This document shows positions 47,233-56,585 of a stretch of DNA of 64,000 nucleotides, piece by piece. Origin of the DNA: Astropecten irregularis (Eukaryota; Echinodermata; Asteroidea; Paxillosida; Astropectinidae); NCBI GenBank assembly GCA_963971285.1, contig OZ020244.1, forward strand, positions 8,060,001-8,124,000, read 5' to 3'. The notes beneath the pieces were generated by a model. It was not told where the DNA came from. It saw only the letters and a list, made by a program, of their open reading frames with translations, and did no database searches. The stretch's first letter is position 1, and each line of letters opens with the position of its first letter. A program made the position numbers and the translations under genes.

Positions 47233-49396
47233 TTACAAATCTAAAAATGTGGTGGTGCGCCCATCTTCGGAAACTTTGCGTTTGGGGTACAAGTATGAAA
47301 AGGCCGTTTTCGTCTGCTCGTACGTGAACATTGCCCTACCCCTCATACGAAACCCGCGATTTACCCCAGAACCCGACGTTTGTGTGCGCAAAACTTTAAA
47401 TATTTTTCCTTTGTTATTTCATTCGTTTTCTTATTCAGACCCTTGCAACGGACTTTGTTATGCGATTTAAAACAAAAGTAAGTCTTACTGCATAAGGCTA
47501 CAATCCCATCTCCCTCCCACTCTATCTTAAACAGACCAGGTGTTCTCTTATCATACGCCTTATGTTCGTCCGTATCGTCTCGGGGGAACAACTGAGACTT
47601 TTCTCGCTGGTATTCCTCTACTTTATCAGGTTTGATTACAGATTGTAAACTGTCGCCAGACAATGCCAGATAGGCAGAATCGGTATCCATCTCGCACATT
47701 TCGAAATCTGCGAGATGGATAAACTTTACTAAAAAATCATAATAAAATTGCAACATTCTCAATTTGGCATACTGGTATACAAAAAACCCGATTTGAATCG
47801 GTAAATTGAGGCGAATTAGTTTTTTAGTTAATTCCACCTCATAAATGCCCTCCCCGATGTCGTGTAATGCCCTAAAATGCGGGTCGTTGATATAATTGGG
47901 AGCAGTTACATTATTAGCTACGGTGACTTTCATGTGCCGCTCTTGATTGGTCACAGTCTTTCCGTAGGCCGAATCGCCCAGAAGTTTCATGGTGTCGGCC
48001 AGGATGGCATTTGAAGGGTCTGTATCACCAGCCCTTCTGGCATCACTGACCGAATCCCCAAAACTTCTGAAACAACTGTTGTGACTATACTGGATGACCT
48101 CGTGGACATGTTGTAGCTCGAGACCGTGAGTGATATACCAACGGAGCAACGGTGTCGCGAGTAGGATTTTAGAGCCGAACATACTCCCTATCAGACTTCT
48201 TCGTGGAGATTTAAATACTCCAGTCTGTTCCGCGTATCGTTTCATATGGTCACCAATGTCGTCCTTACTAATGTCAACATTTTTAAACACAGGCGTCATT
48301 TCAGCAAAGTTGTCTTTGAAATGAGGTGGAACACGAACGTCGCACTCCACCAGGCCAAATAATGAGCCGTCCATGATATAATTTCCTCCGTTTGTTTGAG
48401 AAGATCTTCTCGGCTCTTACCCTTTACGTCATTATATTGCTTCCTATTAAGACGGCATTGGTGACCGTGCCAAAAACAGCCATGAAACTGATACAGGGTG
48501 TTTGTTTCCCTACAAAACCCATCAACAGGGAGTTTTCTCTCACCTACCCGCTTTTCGGTACCGTTAAACATGTGCTCGATATTGACACCATTGCTCCGGG
48601 CTTCCCATTCTAACCACTCGCACGCCATTGCCCCGTATTTATGGCTATAGATAGGCTTAAAGTTACTATCAGCTTTTCTCCTTATGAATACCCCAACCGG
48701 CATTTCCTGCATTAGGGCCCATAGGTATAAGGCGTTGGCATCAAAGCCAACAACCTTCTTACATACCTTTTCCCCATTTCGTATGCGTGTTTGGTATTTT
48801 TCGTGGTGCCTGCAAAAGACGATTGATGGGCCCCCTACGATATTTTCCTTAACCTTATAGTACAAGTCTTTGTTGGCTTTATCAAAGAGGGTAAATGCAA
48901 TACCTTTGGGGATAGTCATAAATAAATACCTCAATGAAAGGCCCGGTACCGATATGGCGCACTTGAACATGTCCATGCCTCGTTGTTTGTAAAATGAGAA
49001 TATTTTCTCAGCAGCTTCAAGGAATGGACCAACGTCCAGATTATTGTACCATATCAGGAAATCTGTCATGTTTTTCATGCCGTTTTCCTCCCAAGCCTTT
49101 TGACACACTTCGTACTGCTGATTGGAAATGTTCCCATTTTTCAATTTACTATGAAAAGCCTCATGTGGGGGAAGTGATTCTGATTCCAATTTGTCGAGAC
49201 TGTCCATCCATTCGTAAGGGAAAAATCCCTTTTGTTGTTCAACATTGTACGCTTTCAAGAATTTGTCATAAGTATACCCCGGTGCCAAGTAGTTCGTTAT
49301 ATCCAGGAATTTAAGTTTTGAGGTCTTCAATGCCATATAGGTACCGGTCCTTTTTACAATGAACTCTAAGGGGGTAAGTTGTTTGCAATTCGGCAT
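47233..49396 (-). pseudogene. PolB2: Polinton-type DNA polymerase, truncated and broken
   Basis: The left part of the protein (from 49396) begins after the exonuclease domain, at FLDITNYLAPGYTYDKFLKAY and FFPYEWMDSLDKL, typical of Polinton polymerases. Motif A is FDANALYLWAL. A PVDGFCRET...FHGCFWHGHQC segment is the endonuclease-like insert also seen in PolB1. At about 48374-48395 the frame changes, and the usual linker between the insert and GSLFGLVECDV is missing, so a small deletion is likely. Motif B is KLLGDSAYGKTV, motif C EMDTDSAYLA. The frame changes again near 47365, after which the C-terminal end (YPKRKV...FLDL) closes at 47233. GC content is higher than in element C; strand and position fit element B. 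Confidence 0.7.
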
Positions 49397-49435
49397 ATAA
49401 ATACCTTTTCATTATATTTACATCGTATTAACCCG

Positions 49436-49590
49436 AGTTGAAACTCAAAACAGGAAGTTCTCTCAAGAAGTCATCAAGCTTTTGTTTGATGGCTTCGGCC
49501 GGATGTTTTCTTTGCCCCTGCTGCAGTAGGGAGAGAATCCCAATGCTTGCCCAATTGAGCTTTTGATGTTCAAGTCTGGGCTGGACATAA
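49436..49590 (-). pseudogene. short C-terminal protein fragment (uncertain)
   Basis: A minus-strand frame reads EHQKLNWASIGILSLLQQG...KLDDFLRELPVL and stops at 49436. It has the look of a real amphipathic C-terminus, but upstream sequence is lost. It lies between PolB2 and the first gene of element C and may mark the border of the two elements. Confidence 0.25.
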
Positions 49591-49652
49591 TAAAAAAAAT
49601 CAGAAAAAAATGAGAAAATTAAATAATATTATTTTATATTATTATAAATAAG

Positions 49653-50423
49653 ATGGAACAAAACAAAACAATAAAACATACATACTTTGTAACTGAAAAA
49701 CATGATCTATATAAAAACGCAGATAAAAGTGAATATAATCATTATGGGTTGTTTAATGAGGAAAATTTAATAATAAATCCAGCGATTAAAACTTCACAAG
49801 AAGTAGTAGAATGTGCTAAATCAAAAATTACTTATAAACATGATGATAAAGAATGTAATTTAATTTTTATGTTACCAACAAATTTTTGTTTTGGAATAAA
49901 TACAATTAATACTTTTGGTGAAGAAAAAAATCCAGACAACACAACTGGCTATCAAATTGTATATAATTTACAAAATGATTGTGATGAAATTGTTAAATAC
50001 TTTGATAAAATGAGATGTACAGTAACTAAATATATTGAATCTGATAAAGATAAAAATATACCAAAAATAACCAGAACTATGTATATAAACATGGGAAAAC
50101 AAAGTGTTAAACCAATTTATGATGATAAAAACAAAAAAATGTATATTAAACTTAAATCATATGGAAAAGGAAATCAATTAAAACAATATACAAAATTGTT
50201 TGATTTTAAAAAGAAAAAGATTGATAACATCGATGAATATATGAATAAATCATGTAAAGTTACACCTGTTTTCATCTGTAATGATATATTTTTTGGTTCT
50301 CATGGAAATAGTGGATTTGGTGCAAGTATCAGATTTAAATTAGAACAAGCTTTTATTAGGCAATATGAAACTATACAAATCCCCACTAATGTCATGTTTG
50401 ATATTGAAGATATTGATGACTAA
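49653..50423 (+). CDS. element C protein, DUF2738-like candidate, 256 aa
   Basis: An intact AT-rich gene with no signal peptide or membrane segment. Lys/Asp/Asn-rich text and a C-terminal block VTPVFICNDIFFG...SIRFKLEQAFI recall the DUF2738 family of large DNA viruses, to which an ssDNA-binding protein of asfarviruses belongs; this is a weak resemblance by eye. TTATTATAAATAAG stands directly before the ATG, as in the other element C genes, and a perfect stem-loop follows 70 bases after the stop. It is probably the leftmost gene of element C. Confidence 0.45.
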   Translation: MEQNKTIKHTYFVTEKHDLYKNADKSEYNHYGLFNEENLIINPAIKTSQEVVECAKSKITYKHDDKECNLIFMLPTNFCFGINTINTFGEEKNPDNTTGYQIVYNLQNDCDEIVKYFDKMRCTVTKYIESDKDKNIPKITRTMYINMGKQSVKPIYDDKNKKMYIKLKSYGKGNQLKQYTKLFDFKKKKIDNIDEYMNKSCKVTPVFICNDIFFGSHGNSGFGASIRFKLEQAFIRQYETIQIPTNVMFDIEDIDD

Positions 50424-50493
50424 ATCTAGAATATAAAAAAGAAAGCCAAAAAAAATAACAAAAAAATTATCATTTTTATTTACACACTAAATT

Positions 50494-50528
50494 AAGCCAC
50501 ATCCAAATTAGGATGTGGCTTTTTTTTT
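50494..50528 (+). terminator. stem-loop with T run after the 256-aa gene
   Basis: AAGCCACATCC and GGATGTGGCTT pair perfectly over 11 bp around a 6-base loop, followed by eight T. In mimivirus-like viruses, 3' hairpins mark mRNA ends; the same function is inferred here. Confidence 0.55.
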
Positions 50529-50920
50529 ACGTCGTATGCATGTACACTACTCATATGCACTTGACAATGCACTAAAGGTTATTTACCTTAAGTGTATACA
50601 CAACACTCGCTTGAAAAAAACAGCCATTCAATGTCACGCGTGGTTGTCCCCAGCGTAAACAGGGTTTTTGTTATTTAAATTTCATTCATGACTGAACGTA
50701 GTGTAAAACGCTTAGTCATCCGCTGACACAAAGGTTAAATTCCTAAAAGCGCTCGGGTTTGTTATTGAAATATAACACATGACTGAACCTGTGTAAACCG
50801 TCACAATCACAGTCAAACACCCCTCAAAAAATAGACTCGTCCTTTGTGTCGTCATCGTTGTTATTGCACCATTTCGAGTATAATATATATCAAATTAAAA
50901 AACCATTTTCAGTCGGGGCT

Positions 50921-50990
50921 GGGAGGATAGCTCAGTGGATAAGCTCGGCGGTTTGCAACCATGGGGTACCGGGTTCGACGCACGGTCTGT
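50921..50990 (+). repeat. tRNA-like (polymerase III box) segment
   Basis: The A box TAGCTCAGTGG (50928-50938) and B box GGTTCGACGC (50972-50981) have tRNA-like spacing. Arms pair poorly, so this is a tRNA-derived repeat or a tRNA pseudogene. Confidence 0.5.
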
Positions 50991-51020
50991 AAAATTGAAA
51001 TTAACATAACAAAAAATATG

Positions 51021-51230
51021 AATAAAAAATAGAAAAAGAAAAAATGTTTCTCGTTGAATATTTGATGTGGGTATTTAATAAGAAACATAAAAAACAATAT
51101 CCTGACATAAAAAAACATGAAAAAAAAATAGAAAAAGAAAGAAAATGTTTCTCGTTGAATATTTGGGGTGATATTTAATAAGAAACATAAAAAACAATAT
51201 CCTGACATAAAAAAACATGAAAAAAAAAAC
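51021..51230. repeat. tandem AT-rich repeat, about two copies
   Basis: ATGTTTCTCGTTGAATATTTG, then a short variable piece, TATTTAATAAGAAACATAAAAAACAATATCCTGACAT and an A-rich run appear twice with about 110-120 base spacing. Confidence 0.8.
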
Positions 51231-51420
51231 CTTTAAACTTTGAACCCGGTACCCCAAAAAAGGGGGTCAACAGTGTTGTTGGCCCTCTTTGATGAGTTTA
51301 AGGCATAGACCCCGGCCCCTTTACACTCTTTATAAAAACGCCCACGCATTGTGAGTAAAGTATTAGGTGAAAAACAATGATTGAAAAAAAAAAAAAAACA
51401 TTATTTTTTTTTAAATATAA

Positions 51421-51927
51421 ATGGATGAGATAGATATGTGTAACCATAACATCATGATTGATGAAGACAAAGACGAGTATTATTGTGACAAGTGTGGATT
51501 AATTATAGGTTATAGTCTCATGGATTATTCTACGGAAAATATTAATGGAAAGTATAATCAGAGATTTTTCTATAAAAAAACAAAGGCTTCTATAGTAAAA
51601 AAAGTCTTTGATAAATTAAACATTCAATACCAAATGTGTGACCTTAAACTCGTCGAGTTTAAATTAAAACAAATATTAAAGGGAAAAATATCTAGGGGTC
51701 ATCCACTCAGGTCGTTAATGGCAGTATGTTATCTAAAAAACATTTTAAACGTAACCCAAGAAACAGTACAAAAGTTATTTCAAGTAGAATTAAAATATTT
51801 TAATCAAGCGTTAAAAGATACAACGAAACTTTTAAAGAGGAGGAGCCGTAGGGCTAACTCTCACTTGACTTTCTTTATAACTCGGAGGTTTACTCTCCTC
51901 GTTTTTAAACGACTTTGTCAAACTTAA
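51421..51927 (+). CDS. element C TFIIB-like transcription factor, 168 aa
   Basis: The N-terminus has a zinc-ribbon pattern CNH...YYCDKCGLIIG (about 7-29), as in TFIIB and its viral relatives. Helical segments follow (about 60-140: KKVFDKLNI, HPLRSLMAVCYLKNIL, VQKLFQVELKYFNQAL), consistent with at least one cyclin-like repeat; full TFIIB has two and about 300 residues, so this is short. The last 28 residues (RRSRRANSHLTFF...) look unlike the rest, so a frame change near 51840 is possible. AAATATAA directly precedes the ATG. It ends two bases from the convergent gene on the other strand. A TFIIB-like protein would let the element direct its own promoter recognition; that is inference. Confidence 0.6.
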   Translation: MDEIDMCNHNIMIDEDKDEYYCDKCGLIIGYSLMDYSTENINGKYNQRFFYKKTKASIVKKVFDKLNIQYQMCDLKLVEFKLKQILKGKISRGHPLRSLMAVCYLKNILNVTQETVQKLFQVELKYFNQALKDTTKLLKRRSRRANSHLTFFITRRFTLLVFKRLCQT

Positions 51928-51929
51928 AC

Positions 51930-52601
51930 TTAATTTCCAAGTTTTTTCATAAGCTCTTTTTTTTCTTTGGCGAGTAAATCACTCGCCATCGCTTTAGCCT
52001 TTTCTTCAACTTGTCGTTCAAATTCAACTTTATTTAAATGTTTAGCTTCTTCTAACTTTGTAGAAGTTTTTAATCTTATTTTTTCTTTCAAGTCGTTAAA
52101 TTTTTTAAGTTCTGACGTAATTAATATAAATTCTTCGTGAGAAATATCACCATCTTCGATGGCTTTTGACACGTATTCATCTATCGTGTTTAACTTTGCA
52201 TCTGCTAAAATTTTAATCTGATCGTGTTTTTTACTCTTTACCGTTAATTTTTTGCTTGCGTATTTAAGTACCGCGTAAAATCCAAAGGCACCTATGCTAG
52301 TCCCCTCTAAGACTAAGCCAATTGGGGCACTAATAACACCCATTAGTGCGGGGATCCCTATCGCGGCTGCAGTGACCCCCAGTACTTCAACCCCGTGCTC
52401 TACATATTGAATCGCAGAGATCCACCTTTTTAACTTTTTAAAAGAAACCTCGCGCGAGTTTCTTTCTTTACAGATTAGAGATTTAATCTCTTCAATTTTT
52501 TGAAGTCGATAAATTTTAGTTTCGTCTTTAATATCATCACCGCTGTTTAAGTTTAGATCAGGATATAAAGGTTTTATTTCATTTACATTTACGGTTGCCA
52601 T
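51930..52601 (-). CDS. element C membrane/coiled-coil protein, 223 aa
   Basis: The central region (about 68-115) is hydrophobic and Gly/Ala-rich (VLGVTAAAIGIPALMGVISAPIGLVLEGTSIGAFGFYAVL), enough for two membrane passes. The C-terminal 100 residues are charged helix (Glu/Lys-rich) and probably coiled coil. I do not recognise the family. CTTATATATTAAAAAT lies directly before the ATG, an exact match to the shared element C promoter. The next gene upstream (52623) is on the same strand, 21 bases away. Confidence 0.65.
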   Translation of the reverse strand: MATVNVNEIKPLYPDLNLNSGDDIKDETKIYRLQKIEEIKSLICKERNSREVSFKKLKRWISAIQYVEHGVEVLGVTAAAIGIPALMGVISAPIGLVLEGTSIGAFGFYAVLKYASKKLTVKSKKHDQIKILADAKLNTIDEYVSKAIEDGDISHEEFILITSELKKFNDLKEKIRLKTSTKLEEAKHLNKVEFERQVEEKAKAMASDLLAKEKKELMKKLGN

Positions 52602-52622
52602 ATTTTTAATATATAAGCGTTT

Positions 52623-53813
52623 TTAAATTATTTCACATTCGATTAAAATCCCCGCGCCTTTGTTATTGATGATTTTTCCTTCCTCGTTTTTAATTGAAAA
52701 GGCAAGTTTATTAATTTTACCGTTTTTTAATGTTTTCCCAACGTGAGTTTGGTTTGTTTGGCTTGTGTGATAAAATGATAACATATTTGAAGGAAACCCG
52801 TTGTAAAAATTATCACTCGTGTTTAACTGCTCGCAATGAATAAACGTAATGTTAAATGGGTTAATATCGTAATCACCCTTATAAATGACATTTGGGATTA
52901 ACCTTCCTTTAGGTAAATTGAGCAAATTAGAAACTTCTCGATTTAAACGTAGATTAAGGTTTATATCAGTGACCCTTAAGGTCACCGTTTTACTTTCTCT
53001 ATAGACTTTAAAGCTCACACCAGGTATCGCGTTTATCAATGACTCGAACCAATCGATACCATAAAATCCAGGTAAAATAATGATGCTTCCTGATTTGCCC
53101 TCGGGCAAAGCCGTAACCTCACTCACCGGATGTAGCGCATTTACGATTGGCTCTTTATGTCCTAAAACAACGAGGCTGTTTTTAATTTGTGGTAAACGCA
53201 TATTTTCTGTTTTTTCTTGATTGTCATTGTTGTATCCATATCGAAGTAAATCTGCGGCTAATACTTGACCTTCTATGATATATTCTATTCTTTTATTTAA
53301 TAAATGTATTACATAGTTAACTTCATTTTGTAATTCATCATCAAGTCTATCCCTAGATGATTCTAGGGTTTGTTTTCGTTGTCTTAGGACCTGTATTTCT
53401 TCTTGTATTTTTATTTCCACTTCGTTAAGAATTCCAGTATCATATCCATCAAACATCTGTTTAATAATGCGTGTTATGATTTCTTCTCGGCTTTGTTGAA
53501 TTTCTTCGGTTGTCATCGATAAACGAAATTGATTCATTATCTCAGGGGTCAGTTCTAATGGCTTTGTCTGTGGTTGTGAGCTTTCATCAGTTTGTCTATT
53601 GTCTCTAGGCCTACCGTTAGTATAAGCGGGTTGCCCATCTATATCCTTTTCCCAAGTAATCTCACTAGATTTAGTTATGTTAAAATAGCCTACCGTAAAC
53701 ACGAGATTTTTAACGCGAATTTGTTTTGAGCCATCTAAATTATCAATCACCTCTTGCAATTTAAACGTTTGTTCGTTTTTTGTCAAATAAAATGTGTGTT
53801 GTATTCCGCTCAT
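52623..53813 (-). CDS. element C penton/minor-capsid-like protein, 396 aa
   Basis: Beta-rich start (HTFYLTKNEQTFKLQEVI), a charged coiled-coil middle (about 110-185) and a beta-rich C-terminal half. The end, FPSNMLSFYH...INKLAFSIKNEEGKIINNKGAGILIEC, shares the pattern of the element B protein at 39072-39823 (strand, then Asp/Glu-Gly turn, then final strand). I infer a penton or fibre-type structural protein; direct family recognition is weak. TTATAATAAAAG lies before the start. It is divergent from the 419-aa gene, with only 39 bases between the two ATGs, which must hold both promoters. Confidence 0.5.
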   Translation of the reverse strand: MSGIQHTFYLTKNEQTFKLQEVIDNLDGSKQIRVKNLVFTVGYFNITKSSEITWEKDIDGQPAYTNGRPRDNRQTDESSQPQTKPLELTPEIMNQFRLSMTTEEIQQSREEIITRIIKQMFDGYDTGILNEVEIKIQEEIQVLRQRKQTLESSRDRLDDELQNEVNYVIHLLNKRIEYIIEGQVLAADLLRYGYNNDNQEKTENMRLPQIKNSLVVLGHKEPIVNALHPVSEVTALPEGKSGSIIILPGFYGIDWFESLINAIPGVSFKVYRESKTVTLRVTDINLNLRLNREVSNLLNLPKGRLIPNVIYKGDYDINPFNITFIHCEQLNTSDNFYNGFPSNMLSFYHTSQTNQTHVGKTLKNGKINKLAFSIKNEEGKIINNKGAGILIECEII

Positions 53814-53852
53814 TCTTACTCTACTTTTATTATAAAAAGACTTATATTATAA

Positions 53853-55112
53853 ATGGGAAACTCTTTAGGCGCTTTAGCTATTATCGTCAATAAAAATCAT
53901 ACTTTTTTTGTACAATTTAAAGATATGTCAACCGCGTATAAATTACCACGCGTTAAAACGGACGAAGCAATCGAACGATGGCAAACTAACCCTTTGTCCT
54001 TTTATCAAAACCAATTCAACTTTGCGATTTATTGTGCCACGACCGCGTGTGGAGTAGGTCTTGACCTCCTCCACAATAAAAACCAATATATTTCATCGCT
54101 GTTTCATTTTCACGTGTATTATACTATACGAAAAATATTTTATAATTTGGTAGCACCTATACCTGGTGATGATGTATTTAACGCGTTAAATAACCGTTAT
54201 GATACGAGAGCTTTTACGGACACGTGCCGCGTATTTGGCATCGATCGAAGCAAGTCTTTTAAACAAACGAGAGATACGACCTCAAATGGCTTGGGTACTG
54301 CTTTTTACTACAATTTGGGGTCGGTTCCAGTGCCGGGGAAAAACTATGACCCCCACGACTTGGGTGTAAACTACGGTACGTATGCAGGCTCAACTTTTAT
54401 GGGATTTGGTTTAATGGATCCACCAAAAGGATCGGGTCACGCGAGTACCTATACGGTCACTTACCTTGAACAATCCAATAATGTTTTAGGTGCTTGGACA
54501 GACTTTATTTCAAAGACGAGTTCTTTTACCGATGTTGGAATTACAAAAATTAACGAATCGATTAGGGCTTACGTGTACGCGCTTTTAGGTGCACAAGCAC
54601 AAACAAAAACCAGTGCATTAACCCCGGGAACCGGTTTAGATGCGCAGCATCAGTTTGTTACCATCGTAGAAAGTCTTATTAATAGCGAACCAGATTTAGA
54701 GCAAAGTATCAATCAATTTCAAGATTCACTGCAGTATGCTAAAACTCCACTCAACTTTGTCGTAAGACCCGGGCTATACCTCATTCCGTCAGATATGGAT
54801 TTAAGGGTAGGCATACACGATGGTTACAATAATAACTTGCAAATTGCACCTTTAACCGCTAAACCGGGATTTCAACCAACCTTAAACGCTCCGATACAAG
54901 TTGATGACTTTGATCCTCAGCCAACCCTTGAACCCAAACCCACTCAAGAACCAACAGAAGAACCTACACCACGTTTATCACCTATACCTAAAACCTCAGA
55001 GTCAAATCCTAAAGCATCTTTAGACATTCATCAAGATGAAAAATTATCTTTAACGATAGGAACAGTTGCAATCATTGCGATAGGAGTTTTAGTCTACAAA
55101 ATTTTGACTTAG
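53853..55112 (+). CDS. element C membrane-anchored protein, 419 aa
   Basis: The protein starts MGNSLG, a possible N-myristoylation site. A globular region of about 330 residues (VPVPGKNYDPHDLGVNYGTYAGS...) is followed by a Pro/Glu/Thr-rich linker (about 348-385) and a single C-terminal membrane helix (LTIGTVAIIAIGVLVYKIL). Such a layout suits a virion or membrane anchor protein. The family is unknown to me. ACTTATATTATAA stands directly before the ATG. It converges with the 450-aa gene, with a shared hairpin between them. Confidence 0.6.
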   Translation: MGNSLGALAIIVNKNHTFFVQFKDMSTAYKLPRVKTDEAIERWQTNPLSFYQNQFNFAIYCATTACGVGLDLLHNKNQYISSLFHFHVYYTIRKIFYNLVAPIPGDDVFNALNNRYDTRAFTDTCRVFGIDRSKSFKQTRDTTSNGLGTAFYYNLGSVPVPGKNYDPHDLGVNYGTYAGSTFMGFGLMDPPKGSGHASTYTVTYLEQSNNVLGAWTDFISKTSSFTDVGITKINESIRAYVYALLGAQAQTKTSALTPGTGLDAQHQFVTIVESLINSEPDLEQSINQFQDSLQYAKTPLNFVVRPGLYLIPSDMDLRVGIHDGYNNNLQIAPLTAKPGFQPTLNAPIQVDDFDPQPTLEPKPTQEPTEEPTPRLSPIPKTSESNPKASLDIHQDEKLSLTIGTVAIIAIGVLVYKILT

Positions 55113-55142
55113 AAAAATATAAATATTTAAACCAAAAAAAAT

Positions 55143-55170
55143 ACCCCCAAGCTCAAAAGAGCTTGGGGGT
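55143..55170. terminator. bidirectional stem-loop between convergent element C genes
   Basis: ACCCCCAAGCTC and GAGCTTGGGGGT pair perfectly over 12 bp around AAAA. An A run lies on the left and a T run on the right, so the structure can serve both convergent genes (stops at 55112 and 55207). Its form equals that of the hairpin at 50494. Confidence 0.65.
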
Positions 55171-55206
55171 TATTTTTTTTTTTTTTATTTTGTTAAAAAA
55201 CAAAAA

Positions 55207-56559
55207 CTACCAATTATTTTTAATATAAGCAATAATTAAAGCACCTGCACCTATAAATAAAGCCCACACGTGTTCTGCTAGCCAGCCAACTGATTTACTT
55301 AAAACATTTAGTAACCAACTTATGACGCTACCAATGACCCCCGGCAGCGCACCTAATGCGGCTAACCCTAATTTTTTCAAAGCGTTTGCTAAGTTTTCCA
55401 AGTGCTTGTGTACCCACTCTTTAATGCCACCTCCTGATGGTGGCTCAGGTTTAGGCGCGGGTGGCTCTGGGGTTGGGATACCTACGCCTCTAACGGCTGC
55501 TACCACCGAGCTTACCAGTGTGCTGATGGCCATAGAAATTGCTGCTAAAATACTCGCGATCGTGACACCTTGCTCTTTAAATAAAAATTTAATTTTTTCT
55601 CTAAGCGTTACATCGCTGTCTAACATTATATTAATTGTTTCTTTGACGCGATTGATTTGAGATTTTATTTTATCTGATTCTCTAATGATATTATTAGACC
55701 TTTCTCGTATTTCAATGTTTATATTTTCTAACTCTTCTGTGAGTGATCCTATTTGTTCTTCATCTTCTGCTTTTTTTGCTTCGTCTAATTCTTTTTTAAC
55801 TCTTTCTTTTCTCTCATTTAACTCAGTTAGCTTTGTTTGTTCCAATAATAAATTTCCTTTAATCGATTGTAATGTTTTGTCTAAACCGCGTAGCTCTCTG
55901 ATATTAAATTCGCTTTGTTCATCAATATTGGTTTCTTGTTCGAGTTCTTCTATAACATTACTCGTTTGATCAGCTGCTTGTGATAAATCTTGTAAGGATA
56001 TGTTTTCACTTTGAATATGAGTTAAAGATGTACTTGCTTGTTGAAGCGCTGCGCTTGCTTCTTTGCTGCGTTTTGATGTTTTAAAATCAACAATTCCTAA
56101 ATCGTCTTTCATAAAAAGAGTTCTATTTGTAATTCCTTTACCTTTTGTTCTAGAATATATTGTATTCACAGAAGCAAATTTTTTAGGATCATTATCAAAC
56201 GTTATTTTTATTTTTATATCATCTTTTTTGTAATATATTCCATCCTTTTCAAATCTAAAGTTTTCGCGTTGAATTAAATCAAAAGTTTTATAACCTTCAC
56301 TTCTTATGCTAGCATAAAAATTATTAATGTACTGCTTTTGAAGTTGAAACGAGAGAAAAACATTTTCACCATTACGAAGAGCACTTGATTCTTCTTGTTG
56401 TTCTTGTCTACCACCACCTAGTAAATTATTTAATCGAGCTTGATTTTCTTCAGAATCGAGTTCGGTATTATCATAAACGGGGTTGTTAAATTGTTGATCG
56501 TCTCTATCTTCTGTTTCATTTAACAGGGGATCATTTTCTTGATAATCAACATCATCCAT
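55207..56559 (-). CDS. element C coiled-coil and membrane protein, 450 aa
   Basis: The N-terminal third is acidic and Gln/Asn-rich. About residues 165-310 are a long coiled coil (QEQTNIDEQ...LNERKERVKKELDEAKKAEDEEQIGSLTEELENINIEI). Then come a hydrophobic segment (IASILAAISMAISTLVSSVVAAV), a Pro-rich linker (PTPEPPAPKPEPP), an amphipathic region and a last membrane helix (ALFIGAGALIIAYI). I do not recognise the family. The promoter-like GTATATAATAAATAATTAAAG lies directly upstream. A structural or membrane-modelling role in the particle is a guess. Confidence 0.6.
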   Translation of the reverse strand: MDDVDYQENDPLLNETEDRDDQQFNNPVYDNTELDSEENQARLNNLLGGGRQEQQEESSALRNGENVFLSFQLQKQYINNFYASIRSEGYKTFDLIQRENFRFEKDGIYYKKDDIKIKITFDNDPKKFASVNTIYSRTKGKGITNRTLFMKDDLGIVDFKTSKRSKEASAALQQASTSLTHIQSENISLQDLSQAADQTSNVIEELEQETNIDEQSEFNIRELRGLDKTLQSIKGNLLLEQTKLTELNERKERVKKELDEAKKAEDEEQIGSLTEELENINIEIRERSNNIIRESDKIKSQINRVKETINIMLDSDVTLREKIKFLFKEQGVTIASILAAISMAISTLVSSVVAAVRGVGIPTPEPPAPKPEPPSGGGIKEWVHKHLENLANALKKLGLAALGALPGVIGSVISWLLNVLSKSVGWLAEHVWALFIGAGALIIAYIKNNW

Positions 56560-56585
56560 CTTTAATTATTTATTATATACACATT

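Larger units (their letters stand above)
50524..51420. other. non-coding stretch with tRNA-like and tandem-repeat sequence
   Basis: No protein gene is supported. It contains a tRNA-like segment (50921-50990), two tandem copies of an AT-rich unit (about 51021-51230), and a 14-base inverted pair GGGGTACCGGGTTC (50963-50976) / GAACCCGGTACCCC (51241-51254). The inserted segment may be a SINE or small element inside element C. Confidence 0.5.
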
